Assembly (NCBI RefSeq): GCF_000943545.1
Contig: NZ_JTHP01000001.1
Span: 124,001 to 188,000 of the forward strand
Direction: 5' to 3'
DNA: 64,000 nt
From: Paenibacillus terrae
GTDB lineage: Bacteria; Bacillota; Bacilli; Paenibacillales; Paenibacillaceae
The notes under the pieces: model-generated
What the model saw: only the letters and a program-made list of their open reading frames with translations
What the model was told of the DNA's origin: nothing
The model's database searches: none
Made by a program: the position numbers and the translations under genes
In this document: positions 19,083 through 26,714 of the stretch, piece by piece
How positions within the stretch are numbered: the stretch's first letter is position 1
Layout of the letters: each line of letters begins with the position of its first letter

Positions 19083-21377
19083 ATGCGTACCATTTTGCCG
19101 TTGAATGACCAGTGGTTTTACCGTCCCGAGTTTGTTGAGAGTGAAATAAGCGCAGGAATTGATGCGAGTCGGTATGAGCCTATTCTGCTGCCACACACCA
19201 ATGTAGAGCTGCCGTATAACTATTTTGACGACAAGGCGTTCCAGTTTGTTTCCACGTATAAAAGGGAGTTGAACATTCCGGCAGATACCAAGGGGAAACG
19301 GGTGTACGTCGATTTTGAAGGGGTCATGACTTACGCGCAGGTATATCTGAACGGGGTAAAAGCGGGGGAGCATAAAGGTGGCTACACGCCGTTCAGTATT
19401 GAATTGACCGGACTTGCGGAATATGGCGGCTCCAACGTGCTAACGGTCATTGTCGATTCCACGGAACGGGATGACATCCCTCCTTTTGGGGCAGTCATTG
19501 ACTATCTGACCTACGGTGGTATTTACCGCGAGGTGCAGCTGCGAGTTGTCGAGCCTGTGCATCTCGGCACGGTATTCGTGCAGACACCGGAGCCGCTTGC
19601 GGCAAGCAAGGCGGTACGCGTGGTCTTGGAGCTGGAGGGAATTAGTGATCAGGAGGACGATTTGACAGTCGCTCTGCGACTGCTGGACGGAGCGAACGTG
19701 AAGGCGGAGACCGGGCCGACAGCAGTGACGGCGGCGGAAGTGACGCTGGAGCTGAAAGAACTGAACGGCCTACAGCTTTGGGATATGGATGATCCCAAGC
19801 TGTATGAAGCAGAGCTGACGCTGCTGCGGAACGGAGAAGAGCTGGATCGGCTGAATGTGCGCTTCGGCTTCCGCGAAGCCGAATTTCAGCCGGACGGGTT
19901 TTACCTGAACGGGCGGAAGCTCAAGCTACTGGGCTTGAATCGCCACCAGTCCTACCCGTACGTCGGGTATGCGATGCCCAAAAGAGCGCAGCGCCGTGAT
20001 GCGGATGTACTCAAAGAGGAATTGGGCCTGAATATGGTGCGGACATCACATTACCCGCAATCCCGTCATTTTCTGGACCGTTGCGATGAGATTGGATTGC
20101 TCGTTTTTGAGGAAATTCCGGGCTGGCAGCATATTGGCGGCCAAGCGTGGAAGGAACAGGTGGTAAAGGACGTAGAGGACATGATTATCCGCGACCGCAA
20201 TCATCCGTCTATTGTGATCTGGGGCGTGCGGATTAATGAATCGCAGGATGATCATGAGCTGTACGCACGTACCAATGAGCTTGCACGCAAGCTTGATCCG
20301 ACTCGTGCGACTGGTGGAGTGCGCTATATTGTAGGCAGCGAACTGCTGGAAGATGTGTATACGATGAATGATTTCGTTCATGACGGTGGGCATCAAAAAT
20401 ATTTGGTGAAGGAAATCCGCAATTTTGATACGTATGACGATACAGAAGGTGTAGATGGCGAAACGACAGGTCTGCGCGAGCCGTCCATCGTCACCAAGCT
20501 GGATCATCCGGTCCCTTATCTGGTGACGGAATATAACGGGCATATGTACCCGACCAAACGCTTTGATCAGGAGGAACGGATGATGGAGCATGCACTGCGC
20601 CATACGCGGGTGCAGAATGCTTCCTATGCCGATGAAGGCATTGCCGGGGCGATCGGCTGGTGCGCTTTTGACTATAATACACACGCGGATTTTGGCTCTG
20701 GCGATAAAATCTGCTACCACGGTGTCATGGATATGTTCCGCTTGCCCAAATTCGCAGCGAACGTATATCGCAGTCAGAAGCGGGTCGAGCAGGAAATCAT
20801 TTTGGAGCCAGTCACTTACTGGTCACGTGGCGAACGGAACATCGGGGGCGTTGTGCCGCTGGTTGTGTTCACCAATTGTGATGAGGTGGAATTCATTTAT
20901 GGTGACGAGCGCAAGGGCGTCTATCGTCCGAACCAGGAAAAGTATCCGGCGCTTCCGCATCCTCCAGTCGTCGTCGACGAGCTGACAGGCCACTGGGGCA
21001 TGAAGTGGGAAGATGCCGTGTTCATCGGGTACGTGGACGGTCAAGAGGTCATTCGCAGACGCTATTCCCGTAATCCCGTACCCACGGAGCTGCGTGTAGC
21101 TGCGGATGATACAGTGCTGGAGGCGGGCGATTGGGACGTGACGAGAGTTGTGGTGGATGCTCTGGACGAATACGGCAATGTCCTGCCTTTCTATGCTGAT
21201 CCGGTTTCCGTGGAGGTCGAGGGAGCGGGCGATTTGATCGGCCCTTCAACCTTATCCCTGATTGGTGGACGTATTGCGTTCTGGGTTCGTACAAAGGGAG
21301 AGGCGGGTAATATCCGTGTGAAGGTTTCCGCGCCATCCCGTTTTGACCCGCAGGAAGTAAGTATTCGCGTGCAGTAG
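19083..21377 (+). CDS. Glycoside hydrolase family 2 (beta-galactosidase-like)
   Basis: 764 residues, no signal peptide, so cytoplasmic. Order: jelly-roll sugar-binding domain (about 1-170), Ig-like domain (about 175-270), TIM barrel (about 275-580), then C-terminal beta-sandwich/Ig-like modules. The acid/base Glu is in WGVRINESQDD and the nucleophile in VTEYNGHMY; both catalytic Glu are present. Exact specificity (galactoside, glucuronide, mannoside) cannot be read. RBS GAGGTGA; controlled by the promoter/operator at 18957. Confidence 0.88.
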   Translation: MRTILPLNDQWFYRPEFVESEISAGIDASRYEPILLPHTNVELPYNYFDDKAFQFVSTYKRELNIPADTKGKRVYVDFEGVMTYAQVYLNGVKAGEHKGGYTPFSIELTGLAEYGGSNVLTVIVDSTERDDIPPFGAVIDYLTYGGIYREVQLRVVEPVHLGTVFVQTPEPLAASKAVRVVLELEGISDQEDDLTVALRLLDGANVKAETGPTAVTAAEVTLELKELNGLQLWDMDDPKLYEAELTLLRNGEELDRLNVRFGFREAEFQPDGFYLNGRKLKLLGLNRHQSYPYVGYAMPKRAQRRDADVLKEELGLNMVRTSHYPQSRHFLDRCDEIGLLVFEEIPGWQHIGGQAWKEQVVKDVEDMIIRDRNHPSIVIWGVRINESQDDHELYARTNELARKLDPTRATGGVRYIVGSELLEDVYTMNDFVHDGGHQKYLVKEIRNFDTYDDTEGVDGETTGLREPSIVTKLDHPVPYLVTEYNGHMYPTKRFDQEERMMEHALRHTRVQNASYADEGIAGAIGWCAFDYNTHADFGSGDKICYHGVMDMFRLPKFAANVYRSQKRVEQEIILEPVTYWSRGERNIGGVVPLVVFTNCDEVEFIYGDERKGVYRPNQEKYPALPHPPVVVDELTGHWGMKWEDAVFIGYVDGQEVIRRRYSRNPVPTELRVAADDTVLEAGDWDVTRVVVDALDEYGNVLPFYADPVSVEVEGAGDLIGPSTLSLIGGRIAFWVRTKGEAGNIRVKVSAPSRFDPQEVSIRVQ

Positions 21378-21434
21378 AGTTAAAATAGAACATTTAACGT
21401 TATATGACGTAGGTTATTTCTTCGTTTATTTAAG

Positions 21435-21486
21435 AAGGGGTTGTCGATCAGGTTCTGCAAAGGATCTGAGAAGGCAACCCTTTTTT
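21435..21486 (+). terminator. Terminator after the GH2 gene
   Basis: AAGGGGTTG with GCAACCCTT around a 30-base partly paired loop, then six T. Confidence 0.75.
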
Positions 21487-21611
21487 GGCCTGTGTATAGG
21501 GACTCTAATCTATGAGTCTGTTAATTTGTGTATTATTGCTGAGTCAGTTGACGTTGCGTTGATAGATTGGAAGCATAGAATACACTACCAAGCACAAGGG
21601 AGGTGAATCCT

Positions 21612-21899
21612 ATGGCGATTCTATTACCTCAGCAATTCTATTCTCTCGCTGCCAATATTGGTAAATCATACTTTGAAAACTTGAACGGTGGCGCGAATGC
21701 TACAATTACCGTTAATAATAACGGTCCGGCTCCGATCAATCTTGTCGTTACTCGTGTCAACGCACCCGTGATCACTTATGTTATCCCTCCAACTAACAGT
21801 CTCACGTTGGCTGTTGCTTTACTGCTGGTAGCCGCTCTTCAGACTACCGCAGCTGGAGCAGCTACTGGTACGATCCAGATTGCGACAGCTGATTTTTAA
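21612..21899 (+). CDS. Small beta-rich protein of unknown function (possible spore/appendage type)
   Basis: 95 residues: no cleavable signal, Thr/Asn/Ala/Val-rich, with segments ATITVNNNGPAPINLVVTRV and ATGTIQIATADF. I do not recognise it firmly. The all-beta, low-charge composition loosely recalls small Firmicute spore appendage (DUF3992/Ena-like) subunits; this is a guess. GGGAGGTG lies 7 bases before ATG 21612. A CATAGAATA box near 21575 resembles the -10 of mother-cell sigma-K promoters. A strong terminator follows. Confidence 0.6.
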   Translation: MAILLPQQFYSLAANIGKSYFENLNGGANATITVNNNGPAPINLVVTRVNAPVITYVIPPTNSLTLAVALLLVAALQTTAAGAATGTIQIATADF

Positions 21900-21916
21900 G
21901 CTGTAACGACCTGATC

Positions 21917-21956
21917 CTCTAGCTCTAGTTTGCCGTAAGGTGAGCTAGAGTTTTTT
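21917..21956 (+). terminator. Rho-independent terminator
   Basis: CTCTAGCTC/GAGCTAGAG perfect 9-bp stem followed by six T. Confidence 0.9.
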
Positions 21957-22046
21957 GCTTTGAAAATTTTCTGAAACTTTTTTTAGGTTGTGCCGATATA
22001 TACATATGGCATAGTAAATACAACATCGAAAAGGAGCATCCCCTTT

Positions 22047-22787
22047 ATGAGCTTTAGCAATCCGGTTTTACGTGATGACATCTTCGTGCGTGAAGATGAA
22101 AGAGAAGCTAGCGAACAACGCATGACCATCGGGGGCACGATTAACAAAACGCTGCTCTTGCTGGTTCTGCTGATTATTGCGGGCAGTATCACCTGGTACA
22201 TGACCTACCAAGGTACAGTAGAGGTATTATCCTTGATCACCGCAGGCTCACTTGGCATGGTTGGCGTAGCACTGGTTATATCCTTTTTTCCAAAATCTGC
22301 TTCGTTTCTATCGCCTGTTTACGCGATTCTGAGCGGTTTTGCTTTAGGCGGAATTTCAGCTTTCATGGAATATGACTATCCCGGCATCGTGGCGAATGCG
22401 ATTTTGCTGACAGTGGGCATTTTGTTTTTGATGCTCTTTATGTATACACAGCGAATCATTAAGGTTACCCGGGGCTTTATCTCCTTCGTTGTCTTGTGTA
22501 CGTTGGCGATTTTCCTGGTGACGCTGGTCGACTTTATTTTGAACTTTTTCGGGATGAATGTTCCGTATATTCATGAGACAGGCTGGCTTGGTATCGGTAT
22601 CAGTCTGTTTATCGTTGTGATAGCGGCTTTGAATCTGCTGCTGGATTTTAATTTCATCGAGGAGCAAGCGGATCAAGGCGCACCGAAATATATGGAGTGG
22701 TATGGCGCGTTTGCATTGCTGGTGACTTTAGTGTGGCTGTATGTGCGGATTTTGGAGCTGTTGTCCAAATTCAGTAAAAGAGACTAA
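22047..22787 (+). CDS. Bax inhibitor-1/YccA family membrane protein
   Basis: 246 residues with about seven TM helices after a cytoplasmic head beginning MSFSNPVLRDDIFV; the SNPVL start is typical of the bacterial BaxI_1 subgroup. Family members are proton/calcium-responsive leak channels or stress proteins of poorly known role. Start is ATG 22047 (AAAGGAG, 10-base spacing); the frame is open back to 21990. Monocistronic by context. Confidence 0.88.
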   Translation: MSFSNPVLRDDIFVREDEREASEQRMTIGGTINKTLLLLVLLIIAGSITWYMTYQGTVEVLSLITAGSLGMVGVALVISFFPKSASFLSPVYAILSGFALGGISAFMEYDYPGIVANAILLTVGILFLMLFMYTQRIIKVTRGFISFVVLCTLAIFLVTLVDFILNFFGMNVPYIHETGWLGIGISLFIVVIAALNLLLDFNFIEEQADQGAPKYMEWYGAFALLVTLVWLYVRILELLSKFSKRD

Positions 22788-23024
22788 GTGCCTGCGATTC
22801 ATGAATAGTTTCACTTCATGTGCAGATAGGTGCAGGATAAGGAGAAGAGGGCGGCTGAGGACCACCTGCTGATGCAAGTGGCCTTTGCTGTTACTCGTTA
22901 ACACCGTGATTGAAAGGAACAATGGTTGAATTTGAAGAAGGAAAAGAAAGCGGATTTAAAATACTAAAAAATGTCATCAGCATAAATGTAACTACTAATG
23001 CTTTTCTCAGGTGAATGCACTCCC

Positions 23025-23255
23025 TGTATAAATCCATTTAACTGCTGTTTGCAAATAATTCAGAATATAATTTATGGCGACACCATAACGCTGCTGATTT
23101 ATATTATAGATAGCTAGTTGATTTAGTAATTTCACATAATACACACGATTTCCAAGGTCTTCAAAGCTGGAAAAAGTCTCTAGCTGATCGGGAATATAAT
23201 AATACTCGTCTATATTCCATTCATTTATGTTTGCTGCTTCGAGGATTTGTTCCAC
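23025..23255 (-). pseudogene. Inverted fragment of a peptide-receptor (AloR-like) gene
   Basis: Read on the minus strand it gives EAANINEWNIDEYYY, SFEDLGNRVYYVKLLNQLAIYN and VAINYILNYLQ, clearly homologous to EAANLNNWNIDDLL, YEDRGNRVYYLKLVNQLAIYY and VALNYVLASLQ of the receptor at 14262. Only about 75 codons of the C-terminal part remain; both ends are broken. It abuts, head to head, the truncated receptor starting near 23243. Confidence 0.75.
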
Positions 23256-24230
23256 AAAGGTTATCGGGACACAGCAGCTTACCTTTATGAAAACGCGGCT
23301 GAGAGTGAAAGAAAGCAGCATTCAGAAAGACTTGCTTTATGCCAGTATCGGCTATTTAGCATTCGGATAGGGGAAGATCAGGCTCAAAATCTACAAGCAG
23401 CAGCTAAATTTGAACCTTTTGTCGACCGTTTGGATGAAATTGACCAACTGGATGCCTTGAAAGACTTGGCAAACGTGTATAGATCATTGAGCTTGTGGGA
23501 TAAGGTCTATAAATTTTCATGCCAAATGTATAAGTTAGGACAAATTCAGTACAATTTGGTTCATAACTCCAAGCGAGAAATAAAACCGGTAAAGAAACTT
23601 AGCAGACCTCTGTTTGTATACATAGCTTATGCTGAACTGATGTGTGCACACGCTTGTGATGCAAATGGAGATCATGTACAGGCTTTAGAGCATATACGTG
23701 GCTATACTGATCTAAGCTGGGTTAAAGAAACAGATTCAGATACACTCCATTGGCTAGGTAAATTTCAGCAATGGGCCAAAATTAATACTTACGTAAACAG
23801 GCTTATGTCTGGAGATGTTAGTGTCCTATCGGACTACGTAGAATATATATCCGGCGAACAACACATTTTTAATGAACTTTTGAATATCGTTGAAGCAGCG
23901 AATAAATATAATATTGATGTGGATCACATCATCCATCGCTTTGAACCTAAACTTGCGTCGTATAAGGAACCATCTCCTGCTGAGCCGTTTCTACAGCAAC
24001 AGCAAGCACGATTTTGGTACAAACTGGCTAAATACAGCTTGAACAAAGGTAGATATCCATACGGTTTCAAAAGTTTAATAAACGCTTATGAAAAAGCTGT
24101 TACAATTAACCATGGACTACTTATTGCCAATTGTGTTGGCTTGTTTGAGCGTTTCAAAGCCTATGCCACTCTTGAAATACTGGCTGGGTATGACATGTGG
24201 GAAAGAATTGACAAAAAAGATAGCTTTTAA
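23247..24230 (+). pseudogene. N-truncated peptide receptor (AloR-like)
   Basis: 327 codons of TPR-like receptor (FHKGYRDTAAYLYENAAES, RPLFVYIAYAELMCAHA, LNIVEAANKYNIDVDHI) homologous to the protein at 14262 but reaching about 55 residues further upstream. It begins abruptly at the junction with the inverted fragment, has no RBS and no HTH-coding DNA upstream, and its tail is cut short by an extra T (24225-24228 run). Probably non-functional, though an internal start cannot be excluded. Confidence 0.65.
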
Positions 24231-24334
24231 CCTTAGTAACAACTAGCTTATTACTGGTATTCGCACTACCAGTTCCAACCGGAATCCCAAGCTCTAACGC
24301 AATCCAGGTTCAAGGACATATTGGTACAGCTTAA
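24208..24334 (+). pseudogene. Frameshifted pheromone pro-peptide (AloP-like)
   Basis: From TTG 24208 the frame reads MTKKIA and then stops early. Removing one T from the TTTT run at 24225-24228 gives a complete pro-peptide: signal sequence LTLVTTSLLLVFALPVPTG and tail IPSSNAIQVQGHIGTA before TAA 24332. Position, overlap with the receptor end and layout equal the intact pair at 14262-15222. The receptor stop is moved by the same indel. Confidence 0.6.
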
Positions 24335-24355
24335 TCAATAAGAATTATTACCTTG

Positions 24356-24380
24356 GCCAGCCGTTAGGCTGGCTTTTTTT
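24356..24380 (+). terminator. Terminator of the second receptor locus
   Basis: GCCAGCC-gtta-GGCTGGC followed by seven T. Confidence 0.9.
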
Positions 24381-24466
24381 GTTTATTTTGTTGTTTTGGC
24401 TAAAAAATGATCATGCTGTATTTGTCCATTATCTTCTAAAATGAAATTCATTAGGAGGTTGAAGAC

Positions 24467-24718
24467 ATGAACATAGATGAAACTTTAACGTTAAATCAAC
24501 AGTTGGAAAGCGCCCGTCAACGGTTGCATGATCTGTACAAGCAGCATGGCTTTGGACATGCTCGCGTACTTGAGCAGGCTATGATTTTGGACGAACTAAT
24601 TAATCAGTACAATCGTATGTATCAGACTAAGAAGTTACATCACCACTATGTTCAGTCAGAAACCTCAGACACCACATCCTTTGTATGCAAAAATATTCCT
24701 CCTCTTAATCCCACATAA
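24467..24718 (+). CDS. Spo0E-like aspartyl-phosphate phosphatase family protein
   Basis: 83 residues, mostly two helices; EQAMILDELINQYNR matches the Spo0E-family signature (SQELDxLI-like, with Gln replacing parts of the first half). Such proteins dephosphorylate Spo0A-P and delay sporulation. AGGAGG lies 9 bases before the ATG. The C-terminal 25 residues are nonconserved and carry one Cys. The match is by motif only. Confidence 0.65.
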   Translation: MNIDETLTLNQQLESARQRLHDLYKQHGFGHARVLEQAMILDELINQYNRMYQTKKLHHHYVQSETSDTTSFVCKNIPPLNPT

Positions 24719-24989
24719 CAATCATAATTATTCAATAAAATGGATTATTTGAGATAAAAATAAAAACGCAAGCCCATGTAATAAAATATAAAATTTGTTT
24801 TTAATTAACTGCAAAGTGTGATATCTGATGGAACAGACTCAGAAAAGGCTATGGTTGTCGGTGGATATATCATTGGATGGATAGGAGAGAATGGACAGAA
24901 TAATAAATTGACTTTGGAGGAAGTGAATGATTTCATGGCTGCGTATGAGTTGCTTTCTTCAAAACCTATTTAACATTTCAAAAGGCAAT
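24719..24989. other. Gene-poor stretch with a coding remnant
   Basis: AT-rich DNA. The only protein-like signal is the remnant at 24818-24973; no promoter or RBS was seen. Confidence 0.4.
24818..24973 (+). pseudogene. Possible gene remnant (51 codons)
   Basis: From GTG 24818 the frame reads SEKAMVVGGYIIGWIGENG and LTLEEVNDFMAAYELL before TAA. Composition is protein-like, but no RBS or start is convincing and no family is recognised. It may be the tail of a lost gene. Confidence 0.3.
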
Positions 24990-25018
24990 AAAAAAAGCCA
25001 CTCATCATTGAGCGACTT
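24990..25018 (-). terminator. Minus-strand terminator
   Basis: On the minus strand AAGTCGCTCA pairs with TGAGTGGCTT (two G-U) and is followed by seven T. It lies 6 bases beyond the stop of the small minus-strand ORF at 25025. Confidence 0.7.
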
Positions 25019-25024
25019 ATCTGC

Positions 25025-25192
25025 CTATGTATTACGTTTATCAGCACGAAAATACCGATATCCGGCTTTTATATTACGCTTTATATACTTATCAGCACCA
25101 AATTGACACAGGCGCTTATTTAAAACCCGAAAAAATAAACAGCGATAGGATCTATTCCCGCAAGCGGGATGCAAAACGCTGCGCTCTTGCAT
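25025..25192 (-). CDS. Small basic ORF of unknown function (55 aa)
   Basis: From ATG 25192 it encodes MQERSVLHPACGNRSYRC, then FFRVLNKRLCQFGADKYIKR and NIKAGYRYFRADKRNT. It is Arg/Lys/Tyr-rich with a repeated F-x-ADK-x-x-x-RN pattern, three Cys and no TM helix. The RBS is weak. Support: a terminator directly after the stop and non-random composition. It could also be part of a noncoding RNA or decayed DNA. Confidence 0.3.
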   Translation of the reverse strand: MQERSVLHPACGNRSYRCLFFRVLNKRLCQFGADKYIKRNIKAGYRYFRADKRNT

Positions 25193-25230
25193 AAAAGCAT
25201 TTGTACCTAGTTACTAGAGAGGAAGAACAA

Positions 25231-25259
25231 GACCATTTTACTGATTACTGAAAATGGTC
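25231..25259. repeat. Perfect inverted repeat
   Basis: GACCATTTT and AAAATGGTC, 9 bp, 11-base loop, no T run. Role unknown; upstream of the small ORF on the minus strand. Confidence 0.5.
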
Positions 25260-25339
25260 GTCAAAGCGCAGAAACTGGACATTACCGGAAAATGGGCAGT
25301 TAAACCATAATAAGCTGGCTTTTGCTCACTTTCTTGATA

Positions 25340-25501
25340 TCACTTGTCCCAAATGATCCTTTCACCCAATTTGTCCTCATCCCCAGATTTCATTACATCC
25401 CAACATGTATCACAAAAGGATGCGCCCATCGTTGTGTGCTCCGGGTTCGGGTTGGGGTCGTTGCAAAGCATACATATTCCTGGTTTCGGGCTTTTCTTCA
25501 T
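25340..25501 (-). CDS. Small zinc-ribbon-like protein (53 aa)
   Basis: Encodes MKKSPKPGICMLCNDP and, after a Pro/Asn linker, GASFCDTCWDVMKSGDEDK. Two CxxC knuckles (CMLC and CDTC) about 20 residues apart suggest one structural zinc site. GGGGGTGAT lies 5-6 bases before the ATG at 25501, a good start. It sits just after the terminator of the secreted-protein gene on the same strand, so expression is probably by read-through or an unseen promoter. Function unknown. Confidence 0.65.
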   Translation of the reverse strand: MKKSPKPGICMLCNDPNPNPEHTTMGASFCDTCWDVMKSGDEDKLGERIIWDK

Positions 25502-25517
25502 GAATATCACCCCCAAC

Positions 25518-25546
25518 AAAAAAAGCGAGCCTCATTGGCTCGCTTT
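25518..25546 (-). terminator. Terminator after the secreted-protein gene
   Basis: On the minus strand AAAGCGAGCC-aatga-GGCTCGCTTT followed by T residues; it also reads well on the + strand. Confidence 0.85.
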
Positions 25547-25560
25547 CCCAGCAATTATAT

Positions 25561-26079
25561 TTAAAAATTCGTATTAGTACTAGTCCGAACTCCGAGCTTT
25601 CCAGACATGGAACCAGAACCACTACTTAAACTAACATAAAATTTCCCTGAGGACCATGCCTTGCTTGAATTTAATATTTCATCGAATGTTTTACCAGGTT
25701 TTACTGTTCCACTGTACTTTTCCGCACCAGATGCACTTCCCTGATTCACAGTAAAAGTTATAGTAGTGTTTCCTGTGTTTCTCAAGTACAATCTTACATA
25801 TCCATATCCTCCTTTAACGTCAAAATCAGCAGAATCATTAAATCCAGCTACTGGACGATCGACAATTTGTCCATCAGTAGCTTGTGGAGTAATGACATGA
25901 TCACCAGTTGTTGGTGTAGTCACATCAATCGATGTGTTTGCAGATTGGGAAACTGCTGCTGAGTCAGTTGTAGCTGGTGCAACATCCGTAGTAGCTGCGG
26001 CAGAAGCAGTTAATGGAATTGCAAGAGCTAAAGACAAAACAGATACTACAGAAGCTTTTTTAATGTTTTTCATACTCAT
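25561..26079 (-). CDS. Secreted protein of unknown function
   Basis: 172 residues: Sec signal peptide (MKNIKKASVVSVLSLALAIP, cleavage after TASA), a Thr/Ser/Ala-rich linker to about 75, then a compact beta-type domain (FDVKGGYGYVRLYLRNTGNT, ITFTVNQGSAS, GKFYVSLSSGSG) with the look of a small extracellular beta-sandwich. No Cys, no anchor. Start is ATG 26079 or 26073, with GAGAGTGGG upstream. It has its own strong promoter at 26203-26232 and a terminator at 25518. Confidence 0.75.
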   Translation of the reverse strand: MSMKNIKKASVVSVLSLALAIPLTASAAATTDVAPATTDSAAVSQSANTSIDVTTPTTGDHVITPQATDGQIVDRPVAGFNDSADFDVKGGYGYVRLYLRNTGNTTITFTVNQGSASGAEKYSGTVKPGKTFDEILNSSKAWSSGKFYVSLSSGSGSMSGKLGVRTSTNTNF

Positions 26080-26202
26080 AAACCCACTCTCTTTAATTTT
26101 TTTTACCTGTGTACTTTATCAATCAAATTGATTATGTAAAAAATCTATTTATGCCTTCCTGATCAATGAAGTTTTTACAGGTAATTATTTATTTTCTTTT
26201 AC

Positions 26203-26232
26203 ATTATAAGTTTTTTTATTGTAATTTTTCAA
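26203..26232 (-). promoter_or_regulatory. Sigma-A promoter of the secreted-protein gene
   Basis: On the minus strand TTGAAA, 18 bases, TATAAT, about 125 bases before the ATG. It lies directly after the terminator of the RNA candidate at 26234-26448, so the gene does not need that upstream transcript. Confidence 0.65.
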
Positions 26233-26233
26233 C

Positions 26234-26448
26234 AAAAAAATGGACAATGATTCCATTATCTTAATAAGGCACGCTACGGAATTGAACCGCGCAAGGGTTC
26301 TGACCAGGTTGTTCATGTTTCCGCTGGTTAACTGGTGCCTTGCTGCCTGTGCGTGCCGTAAGGCCCCGGATGGTCTCTGGGGAAAGGAGCTGCTCTCGTC
26401 ATCGGTCAAAGTTGTTTGTCTTTGTTTTTAACTCTGAGTTGCTGTTCC
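26234..26448 (-). ncRNA. Candidate structured noncoding RNA with tRNA-like T arm
   Basis: A minus-strand unit bounded by a promoter and a terminator (AATGGA/TCCATT stem plus seven T, 26234-26257). Its core (26268-26357, 90 nt) folds with perfect stems: P1 GGCACGC/GCGTGCC closing it, P2 GCAAGG/CCTTGC, P3 ACCAGTT/AACcTGGT, and a hairpin GCGG-TTCAATT-CCGT that copies a tRNA T loop. A second hairpin CCCC/GGGG sits before P1. No anticodon arm, no CCA, and no match to 6S, SRP, tmRNA or riboswitch families I know. The open frames through it look spurious. Confidence 0.45.
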
Positions 26449-26454
26449 ATTTTT

Positions 26455-26483
26455 TAAGTATTTCATTCCCGAGGAGTTTGCAA
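26455..26483 (-). promoter_or_regulatory. Promoter candidate for the structured RNA
   Basis: On the minus strand TTGCAA, 17 bases, TACTTA; predicted start near 26448. Moderate match. Confidence 0.4.
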
Positions 26484-26714
26484 AAATCCAATAAGCGACT
26501 TCCAATGAACAATATATAGATCGAATTTTGCAAAATCCTGTCCCAAAAAACTATCCAAAAAAAGCACACAAATTTGGGTGATCAGGCTATGGAGAAACCT
26601 CCTGTTTTTGCGAGTAGTAAAAGAACCTGTTTAAAAACTTTATTTTACGTTAAATACATAGAAGTTAGGTAAAACATAAACATAACGATAGTAAGTAAAG
26701 GAGTGGGGTCTTCT

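Noticed and set aside
25322-25577. Two + strand frames of 77-80 residues
   Set aside because: They are antisense to the better supported zinc-ribbon ORF and run through a terminator.
26268-26357. A canonical tRNA gene on the minus strand
   Set aside because: Acceptor-like stem and T loop are present, but no anticodon arm, poor D arm and no CCA; kept only as tRNA-like RNA.
26268-26357. c-di-GMP-I (GEMM) riboswitch, suggested by CACGCACAGG
   Set aside because: The second conserved half (ACGCAAAGCC and the tetraloop receptor) is absent.
26185-26431. 63- and 74-residue frames over the structured RNA
   Set aside because: No RBS; the paired stems, promoter and terminator explain the sequence better.
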